From: Planctomycetota bacterium
GTDB lineage: Bacteria > Planctomycetota > UBA1135 > UBA2386
Assembly: GCA_016794035.1 (NCBI GenBank)
Contig: JAEUHS010000111.1
Span: 1-32,920 of the forward strand
Length of the DNA stretch: 32,920 bases
Direction: 5' to 3'
Part shown: one piece after another, positions 25,800 through 32,920 of the stretch
Layout: every line of letters starts with the position of its first letter
How positions within the stretch are numbered: the first letter of the stretch is position 1
Made by a program: the position numbers and the translations under genes
Notes under the pieces: generated by a model
What the model was told of the DNA's origin: nothing
Databases searched by the model: none
The model's input: the letters and a program-made list of their open reading frames with translations, nothing else

Positions 25800-27494
25800 A
25801 TGCGCACGGCCCCGTGGCTCGCCGCACTGCTCGCCGCGACCGCAGCGGCGCAGGAACCGACCTGCCGGCTCGAAGGGCAGGTCGTCGATGCGCTGCAGCA
25901 GGCGGTCGGCAATGCCGAGGTGACGGCCAGCGTCGACGGCGAAGTGGTCGCGCGTACGCACAGCGACGGCAGCGGCCTGTTCGTGTTCGGGCGGTTGCCG
26001 TATCGCGTGGTCGTCGTGCAGGCCCGGGCCGCCGGGCCCGACATCGGGGTCGGCTGGCTCGACCTGCTCGGTCTGCGGCGGCAGTTCGTGCGCGTGGTGA
26101 CGCAGCCGGCGCGCGCGGTCAGCGGCGTCGTGCGCGACGAGAACGGCGCGCCGATCGCCGGTGCCTGGGTGACCTCGGCGCCGCGCGGCGAGGACGTGAC
26201 GGCGCTCGCGGGTTCGATCGTGCGAGCGGATCCGGACGGTGCGTTCCAGCTGAGCCACGTGCCGTTCGGCCGCAACACGCTGCGCGCCTGGGCCCCGGGA
26301 TACGAGGCGTTCGACGACGTGATCGCCGGCGACAGTGACTGCGCCGTCGAGTGCCGGCTCACGACCGGCACGAGACAGGAACGCGTGTTCCGCCTCGACG
26401 GCGCCACGGCCGTACAGCGCTCCGCGGCCGTGCTCGAGGTCACCGCTGCGCATCGTGGCTTCGTCGTGCCGCTGCCGCCGCCGCTGCGGCGGCCGGTCGG
26501 CAGCGACGGCACGTGGCGGCTCGCAGGTTGGCCCGTCGCCGATGCCGTGCAGGTCCGTGTCCGGCTCGACGACGCCGACGTGACCCCGGCCGTGCACCAG
26601 GTGCCGGCCGACGTGAGCGGCGGCGTGCGGCGCTTCGCGATCGACCGGGACGCCCGCGCGCGCTTGCGCGGCACGCTGACCGGGACGGCCGCGCGCGCGG
26701 GTCTCTGGCTGTGCGCCACCCCCCTGCTGCCGAGCGATGGCCCGGTGCGCGTGCTCGGGCGCACCGGTGACGGCGGTGCGTTCGATCTGCCGGCGCCGAC
26801 CGCTGCCGAGACGGCCTTCGCGCTGCGCGTGCTCGACCCGGACGTGGCGATCGTGCGCCAGGCGCCGAATGCCGCGCGCTGCTGGTGGCAGGCGTCGTTC
26901 GTGCCGGGCCACCACTACGAGGTGCCGGTGGCGTCGGCGCGCCACCTGCACCTGCGCGCGGTGCGCGCCGACGGCACCGCGGTGCCGGGCGCCGCGATGC
27001 AGGTGTTCCTCGCGTCCGCGACGGAACCGGGCCGGTCTCCCGTCGCCCTGGATCGATCGGTGCAGCCACTGCTCTGCGGCACGACGGGCAGCGATGGCAC
27101 GCTGGAACTCGACGGGTTGGACCTCGACCCCGACCAGGAACTGCGGTGCTTCCTCGACGCGCCGGCGGGTTGGGCCACGGTGCACTGCACGCCCAGCACC
27201 GCCGCCCACATCGACCTCGGCGCCGTGACGCTGACCCCCGGTGCGACGCTGCGGGTGACCGCGAAGGACCGCGCCGCGCGGCCGTTCGCCGCTGCTCGCG
27301 TCGACGTCGAGTGCCACTGGACGCTCGGACCAGCGACCTGGATCCTGCGCGGCAACCGCGCCGGATGCGCCGTGCTCTCGGGCCTGCGCCCACAGGACTA
27401 CCGCCTCTGCGGCAGCGCCGGCACGCCGGTCGGCGTCGCGATCGAGGGCGACGAGACGGTCGACGTGGAGGTCTTCTGCCCCGGCGGACGCTGA
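25800..27494 (+). CDS. Secreted protein with carboxypeptidase-regulatory-like beta-sandwich domains
   Basis: The 564-residue product has a signal peptide (residues 5-16, cleavage near AAAQE). The mature part is a series of small beta-sandwich domains of the carboxypeptidase regulatory-like type. Domain 1 (about 22-90) has LEGQVVDALQQAVGNAEVTA and a SDGSGLFVFGRLP turn. Domain 2 (about 105-170) has VSGVVRDENGAPIAGAWVT and DGAFQLSHVPFG. At least two degenerate copies follow near 390-470 (RADGTAVPGA) and 480-560 (TAKDRAARPFAAARVDVE). Such domains usually mediate binding or stabilise larger extracellular proteins; no enzyme domain is present. The gene is probably monocistronic, convergent with tsaB (9 bp between stops), with its own TATGCT hexamer. 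Confidence 0.82.
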   Translation: MRTAPWLAALLAATAAAQEPTCRLEGQVVDALQQAVGNAEVTASVDGEVVARTHSDGSGLFVFGRLPYRVVVVQARAAGPDIGVGWLDLLGLRRQFVRVVTQPARAVSGVVRDENGAPIAGAWVTSAPRGEDVTALAGSIVRADPDGAFQLSHVPFGRNTLRAWAPGYEAFDDVIAGDSDCAVECRLTTGTRQERVFRLDGATAVQRSAAVLEVTAAHRGFVVPLPPPLRRPVGSDGTWRLAGWPVADAVQVRVRLDDADVTPAVHQVPADVSGGVRRFAIDRDARARLRGTLTGTAARAGLWLCATPLLPSDGPVRVLGRTGDGGAFDLPAPTAAETAFALRVLDPDVAIVRQAPNAARCWWQASFVPGHHYEVPVASARHLHLRAVRADGTAVPGAAMQVFLASATEPGRSPVALDRSVQPLLCGTTGSDGTLELDGLDLDPDQELRCFLDAPAGWATVHCTPSTAAHIDLGAVTLTPGATLRVTAKDRAARPFAAARVDVECHWTLGPATWILRGNRAGCAVLSGLRPQDYRLCGSAGTPVGVAIEGDETVDVEVFCPGGR

Positions 27495-27503
27495 CGCGCG
27501 GGC

Positions 27504-28172
27504 TCAGCCCTCGGCGTAGCTGCCCAGCAGGTACTTCGGCTCCAGTTCGGCGCTGCTCGCCGGCGTCAGCGCCAGCTCGGGCCGGAACAGGTCGCGCGCG
27601 GTGACGCCGCTGGCGACCAGCACCTCGGCGCCGGTCGTGCGCAGCGCCGTGCCGACCAGCGCCTCGACGGCCGCGGCCACGACGCAGAGGTCGCGCGCCC
27701 CCACCCGCGCCAGGATCTCGGCGAACGGCAGCGCCGCCGGCGCCTCGACCACGCGCAGCGTGGTCGCGAACTCGAGCGCGGCGCCGTGGCAGCGCTCGCG
27801 GCGCGCATCGAGCAACGGGCGCAGGCGGCGGTGCGTCAGGTCGCGGCCCAGCGCGGCGGTCGCCAGCAACGACAGGCTGTCGGTCGCCAGCACCTGCACC
27901 GTGGAGAAGCGCTGCAGGAAGCGCACGAACGTCACCGCCACGCGCAGACCCGTGTAGGAGCCGGGGCCGAGGTCGACACGCAGCTCGCCCAGTTCCTGCG
28001 GTCGCACGCCGTGCCGCAGGCACAGGTCGCGCGCCAGCGCCGCCAGGTCACCGCGTGCGCCGACCGGCGAACGCGCTTCGTGCACGGCCCCGGCCAGCCG
28101 CAGCGCGCACGAGAACGGCGCGTCGCCGGTCACGTTGCTGCCCGACAACGCCAGCGCCGGACGTTCGCTCAT
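27504..28172 (-). CDS. tsaB: tRNA t6A biosynthesis protein TsaB (YeaZ)
   Basis: TsaB partners TsaD and TsaE in adding threonylcarbamoyl to A37 of ANN-decoding tRNAs. The 222-residue product matches the family length. It contains LGPGSYTGLRVAVTF (the family GPGSFTGLR motif), the PLLDARRERCHGA block (PxxDARR) and a C-terminal EPKYLL near the end, as in other TsaB proteins. The N-terminus reads ALALSGSN where many TsaB have LxIDTS; this actin-like fold segment is divergent. ATG at 28172 overlaps the glmM stop (ATGA). It is the last gene of the ftsH-cdaA-cdaR-glmM-tsaB run. Confidence 0.88.
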   Translation of the reverse strand: MSERPALALSGSNVTGDAPFSCALRLAGAVHEARSPVGARGDLAALARDLCLRHGVRPQELGELRVDLGPGSYTGLRVAVTFVRFLQRFSTVQVLATDSLSLLATAALGRDLTHRRLRPLLDARRERCHGAALEFATTLRVVEAPAALPFAEILARVGARDLCVVAAAVEALVGTALRTTGAEVLVASGVTARDLFRPELALTPASSAELEPKYLLGSYAEG

Positions 28173-29512
28173 GCGCCGAGTTCCGTGCGCACGACGGCGG
28201 CGAGCTCCTGGCACAGCCGTTCGCACAGCGCGGCGTCGGCGGCCTCGATCATCACGCGGCACTTCGGTTCGGTGCCGGAGTAGCGCAGCAGCAGACGGCC
28301 GTCGTCGCCGAGCGTGCGCTCGACCTCGGCGGCCTTCCGCGCGATCGCCGGGACCGTGGCGAGGTCGGGCTTCTTCGCGACCGGCACGTTGACGAGCTGC
28401 TGCGGGAAGCGCCGGAAGCCCGCGAACAGCGCCGCGATGCCGTGCGGCGCGTCGAGCGCCAGCACGCGCAGACCGGTGTAGAGGCCGTCGCCGACCAGGT
28501 CGTGGTCGCGGAACAGGATGTGACCCGACTGCTCGCCGCCGACCGCCGCGCCGAGCTGCTGCATCGCCGCGAACACGTGGCGGTCGCCGACCGGCGTCAC
28601 GTGCAGGCCGACGCCGGCGTCACGCAGCGCCTTGTGCAGGCCGAGGTTGCTCATCACGGTGGCGACGACGACGTCGCCGGGCAGCGCGCGGTCGCCGTGC
28701 AGCTGCCGGCCGAACAGGCTCAGCACGTCGTCGCCGTCGCGCACGTTGCCGAGTTCGTCGACGAAGATGCCGCGGTCGCCGTCGCCGTCGAGGCAGATGC
28801 CGAACGCGGCGCGGTGTTCGAGCACGGCCGCACGCAGCGACTCGGGGTGCAGCGCGCCGACGCCGTCGTTGATGTTCCATCCGTCGGGTTCGCAGCCGAC
28901 CTCGACGACCTCGGCGCCGAACGCGCGCAGGATCGCCGGCGCCAGCAGCGCGCCGCCGCCGTTCGCCGCGTCGATGCAGATCGTGCGGCCGCCGAGGTCG
29001 AGCTGCGGGAACTGCTCGCCGAAGCGATCCTCGTACTTGCGCAGCAGGTCGGCGCGGTCGCGGATGCGCGGCGTGCGCGGCGCGGCGGGACGCAGCTCGA
29101 CGGCGAGCGCCGCGATCTCGGCCTCGTCGGCGGCGGCGAGCTTGCTGCCGTCGGCGGCGAAGATCTTGACGCCGTTGTCGTGCGCCGGATTGTGCGACGC
29201 GCTGATCATGATGCCGGCGGAGACCGCCTGCGTGCGCGTCAGGAACGCGAGCGCCGGCGTCGTGCACAGGCCGATGTCGCCGATGCTCACCTCGGTCGCG
29301 CCGAGACCCTGAGCCAGCGCTTCGAGGATCCACGGCGCGGACTCGCGGCCGTCGTTGCCGATCAGCACGCGCTTCTGCGCCGAGCCGCTGCGCTGCAGCT
29401 GCACGCCGAGCGCCGCGCCGACGCGGCGCAGCGTCTCCGGGTCCATCGGCGGATCGCCGGCGCGACTCCGCAGGCCGTCGGTGCCGAACTGCGGCGGTTC
29501 GATCGTGCTCAT
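28169..29512 (-). CDS. glmM: Phosphoglucosamine mutase GlmM
   Basis: GlmM interconverts glucosamine-6-phosphate and glucosamine-1-phosphate on the way to UDP-GlcNAc for peptidoglycan and LPS. The 447-residue protein has all four family loops: FGTDGLR at the N-terminus, the phosphoserine loop ISASHNP (Ser106 as the likely phosphorylated residue), the metal loop DGDGDRG, sugar-binding GGEQSGH, and the C-terminal phosphate loop RYSGTEPKCRVMIE. The Arg-x-Ser-Gly-Thr-Glu-Pro form supports GlmM rather than a general phosphomannomutase, as does the location after cdaA and cdaR, where glmM lies in many bacteria. ATG at 29512 overlaps the cdaR-like stop. GlmM is known in Firmicutes to bind and inhibit CdaA, which could also occur here. 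Confidence 0.95.
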   Translation of the reverse strand: MSTIEPPQFGTDGLRSRAGDPPMDPETLRRVGAALGVQLQRSGSAQKRVLIGNDGRESAPWILEALAQGLGATEVSIGDIGLCTTPALAFLTRTQAVSAGIMISASHNPAHDNGVKIFAADGSKLAAADEAEIAALAVELRPAAPRTPRIRDRADLLRKYEDRFGEQFPQLDLGGRTICIDAANGGGALLAPAILRAFGAEVVEVGCEPDGWNINDGVGALHPESLRAAVLEHRAAFGICLDGDGDRGIFVDELGNVRDGDDVLSLFGRQLHGDRALPGDVVVATVMSNLGLHKALRDAGVGLHVTPVGDRHVFAAMQQLGAAVGGEQSGHILFRDHDLVGDGLYTGLRVLALDAPHGIAALFAGFRRFPQQLVNVPVAKKPDLATVPAIARKAAEVERTLGDDGRLLLRYSGTEPKCRVMIEAADAALCERLCQELAAVVRTELGA

Positions 29513-30642
29513 GGCTGCCGGCGCAGCGTGACCGATACCGCCTCGTCGAGCAAGCGCTCGGTGCGGTCGACGTTCAGCTGCGACGTCTCGAGCAGCAGCA
29601 GGCGCGCCTCGAGCACGATCTCGGAGCGGTATTCGCTGCCGGCCTCCAGACGCGGCACCACGACGAGCAGGCGCAGGTTGCTGGCGGCCCATTCCTGCCG
29701 TCGGGCGTCGCTCGGCAGGTTCGCCAGCAGCAGCAGCAGCTGGCCGCCGGCGCGGATGCGCACCCGGCGCGACGACTCGTCGGGCCGGTACTGTCCGCGC
29801 AGGCCCGGCTCCAGCGCCAGATCGTCGACGACCAGCGGCAGTTCGAGCGTGAACACCTGCGTCACCGGCAGCACCTGGAACGTGACGGTCGGCACCTCGG
29901 CGAGGCGCAGCCCCAGCTCCTTGCCGGCCGACAGCTCGACGCCGGCGCTGACCTGGCGGTCGAGGCCGACGCGCAGCACGTGCGCCTGCAGGAACTTGGG
30001 CCCCGGCTGACGGAACTTCTGGATCGCGCTGGCGGGCCCGAGGATGGTCACCGTCGCCGGCTGGAACTCGGCCGTGTCGAGGCGCAGCCGTTTGCCGAGT
30101 TCCTCGTCGCCGACGTCGACCTCCACCACGTCGAGGCTCAGCCGCACCTGGTAGGCATCGAGGCGCTCGACCTCGAGGCGGATCCGCGGCGGGTCGAGTT
30201 CGATCTGCACCTCCTGCAGCGCGCGGATGTCCGGTCGGATGTCGGCCGCGGTGAACTCGATGTCGCGGCGCGACGACCAGTCGAGCCCGGTGAAGCCGGC
30301 GATCTGCAGGTCGAGCTGGATGTTGGCCAGCGCGTCGATCTTGAAGCGCGGCCCGCTGAGCCGGACGGTGACGGTCTGGATCTCGGCGTCGCCGTTCATG
30401 AACCGGCGCCCGATCACCCGGTCGGTGGGCAACACCACGGCGAGCCGGTCGCCGAAGTTCTCCTCGCCGGTGCGCACCGAGCCGACCCAGGTCAGCGAGA
30501 CCGTCCGGGACACCGAGCCGGTGATCTGGCCGTTGATGAAGAACCACAGGCCGATCGCCAGCAGGATCGCGATCAGCTTGCGATACGGGTCCGAGACCAG
30601 CGCGGCCCAGAACGCCCGCACGCGAAAGCGATCGGCCTTCAC
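29509..30642 (-). CDS. cdaR: CdaR-like membrane protein with YbbR-type repeats
   Basis: CdaR-type proteins are anchored in the cytoplasmic membrane, carry extracytoplasmic YbbR repeats and modulate the c-di-AMP synthase CdaA. The 377-residue product has a basic N-terminus, one helix at about residues 18-37 (KLIAILLAIGLWFFING) and a long beta-rich outer part with YbbR-like repeats. Examples of repeat strands are VSLTWVGS, VTVRLSGPRF, VTILGPASAI and VSAGVELSAG. Sequence similarity to Firmicute CdaR is weak by eye; the call rests on topology and on being between cdaA and glmM. The start is GTG at 30642, overlapping the cdaA stop (GTGA). Alternatively it may be a generic YbbR-domain protein. Confidence 0.8.
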   Translation of the reverse strand: MKADRFRVRAFWAALVSDPYRKLIAILLAIGLWFFINGQITGSVSRTVSLTWVGSVRTGEENFGDRLAVVLPTDRVIGRRFMNGDAEIQTVTVRLSGPRFKIDALANIQLDLQIAGFTGLDWSSRRDIEFTAADIRPDIRALQEVQIELDPPRIRLEVERLDAYQVRLSLDVVEVDVGDEELGKRLRLDTAEFQPATVTILGPASAIQKFRQPGPKFLQAHVLRVGLDRQVSAGVELSAGKELGLRLAEVPTVTFQVLPVTQVFTLELPLVVDDLALEPGLRGQYRPDESSRRVRIRAGGQLLLLLANLPSDARRQEWAASNLRLLVVVPRLEAGSEYRSEIVLEARLLLLETSQLNVDRTERLLDEAVSVTLRRQP

Positions 30643-31457
30643 GCTGCCTGCCTCCGGCCGAGCATCTCTTCGAGCTGCTGCTCGAGCTGTTCGAGGCTGA
30701 GGTCGAAGTTCAGCTTGCCGGCCTGCGCCGTCGAGATCTTGCCGGTCTCCTCGCTGACGACCAGCACCAGCGCGTCGGTCTCCTCGGACAGGCCCAGCGC
30801 GGCGCGGTGGCGCGTGCCGAGTCGCTTGTCGACCTCGGGATTCTGGCTGAGCGGGAACAGGCACGACGCGGCGACGATGCGGTCGTCGCGCACCACGACG
30901 CCGCCGTCGTGCAGCGCGCTCTTCGGGTAGAAGATCGACTCGATCAGGTAGGAGTTGAGTTCGGCGTCGATCGTGATGCCGTTCTCGGTCAGCTCGGACA
31001 GCGACGCCTCCCGTTCGATCGCGATCAGCGCGCCGATGCGCTCCTTGCTCATGCGGGCGACCGCGCGCAGCAGCCGCGGCACGATCTTGCTGTCGGAGCG
31101 GAAGAAGCGGCCGAAGAACGGCGCGTCGCCGAGGTGCACGATCGCGCGGCGGATCTCGGGATGGAACACGACGACGAGGCCGAGCACGACCGATTGCGCG
31201 ATGGCCGAGAACAGCCAGCCGAGCCGCTCCAGCTTCAGCGTCTCGATCAGGATCAGGAACGAGATCAGCGCGCCGCCGAGCAGCAGCGCCAGGCCGCGCA
31301 CGACGCCCGAGCCGCGCGTCTCACGCAGGAAGCGCAGCACCATGTAGATGATGACGGCGAAGACCGTCACCTCGATCAGCATCTTGAGGATGCCGACCGC
31401 GTCGTTGAGCTGGCCGTCGACGACCGGCGCGACGGCGATCAGACTGGCTGCGGGCAT
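30639..31457 (-). CDS. cdaA: Diadenylate cyclase CdaA (c-di-AMP synthase)
   Basis: CdaA condenses two ATP to c-di-AMP at the membrane. The 272-residue length equals B. subtilis CdaA. Three membrane helices (about 24-44, 53-73, 80-98) precede a DisA_N-type cyclase domain (about 105-270). The second active-site motif RHRAA (216-220, in LGTRHRAALGLSE) is intact. The first, normally DGA, reads DGG (184-186, in ALHDGGVVV), a conservative change. ATG at 31457 is chosen because it gives the family N-terminus; a longer frame would overlap the ftsH 3' end. The gene order cdaA, cdaR, glmM is the well-known Firmicute-type cluster. The cluster here is preceded by ftsH, 58 bp upstream. Confidence 0.92.
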   Translation of the reverse strand: MPAASLIAVAPVVDGQLNDAVGILKMLIEVTVFAVIIYMVLRFLRETRGSGVVRGLALLLGGALISFLILIETLKLERLGWLFSAIAQSVVLGLVVVFHPEIRRAIVHLGDAPFFGRFFRSDSKIVPRLLRAVARMSKERIGALIAIEREASLSELTENGITIDAELNSYLIESIFYPKSALHDGGVVVRDDRIVAASCLFPLSQNPEVDKRLGTRHRAALGLSEETDALVLVVSEETGKISTAQAGKLNFDLSLEQLEQQLEEMLGRRQAA

Positions 31458-31515
31458 CGACGGGGCATCGGGAGCGGGCGGGGCGAAGGGCGGTTCGGAA
31501 CGGTCGCCGGGGGCA

Positions 31516-32920
<1,405 letters not shown>

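Overview
The window is very GC-rich, densely packed bacterial chromosome from a diderm organism: it carries a KDO-activating enzyme (KdsB), a predicted outer-membrane beta-barrel and lipoprotein-like proteins. A large eukaryote-like Ser/Thr kinase with a TPR tail, a short ECF-type sigma factor of planctomycetal style, several secreted proteins of no recognised family and very long multihaem cytochromes together suggest a high-GC Planctomycetota lineage. That placement is an inference from gene style, not from a marker gene. Nine start/stop overlaps (ATGA, GTGA or TGATG) tie most genes into translationally coupled operons.

Layout. (1) 1-4321, plus strand: the 3' end of secF/secDF, then nadB (L-aspartate oxidase) and hflX (ribosome-associated GTPase). 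(2) 4313-8723, minus: a PhnD-like binding protein without ABC partners, and full-length pyruvate carboxylase. (3) 8826-16535, minus: a four-gene overlapping operon. It encodes an inner-membrane ferredoxin/FAD-NAD(P)/di-haem cytochrome b fusion, a 23-CxxCH cytochrome, an outer-membrane beta-barrel protein and a 22-CxxCH cytochrome built from 72-residue tri-haem repeats. (4) 16536-17089: a gene-free stretch with only one TA dinucleotide and some symmetric sequence. (5) 17090-21812, minus: ECF sigma factor, secreted protein, and Ser/Thr kinase with TPRs. (6) 21967-25769, plus: lipoprotein, kdsB and pyrG (overlapping; PyrG makes the CTP that KdsB uses), then two small membrane proteins. (7) 25800-27494, plus: a secreted protein with carboxypeptidase-regulatory-like domains. 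(8) 27504-32920, minus: ftsH, cdaA, cdaR-like, glmM, tsaB, i.e. a c-di-AMP/cell-wall precursor operon next to a membrane protease and a tRNA t6A gene.

The main discovery candidate is region 3. Its order implies a transenvelope electron conduit: cytoplasmic NAD(P)H (or the reverse direction) to FAD and Fe-S, to two b haems across the inner membrane, to a 23-haem periplasmic wire, to a barrel in the outer membrane, and to a second 22-haem cytochrome. This is analogous in logic to porin-cytochrome systems (Mtr, Pio, Omb-Oma-Omc), but it has a built-in pyridine-nucleotide input module and far more haems. A second observation is that six genes that head apparent transcription units have a TANNNT hexamer only 6-18 nt before the start codon, which suggests very short or absent 5' leaders in this organism. 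The cytochrome operon lacks that hexamer and sits beside an ECF sigma gene.
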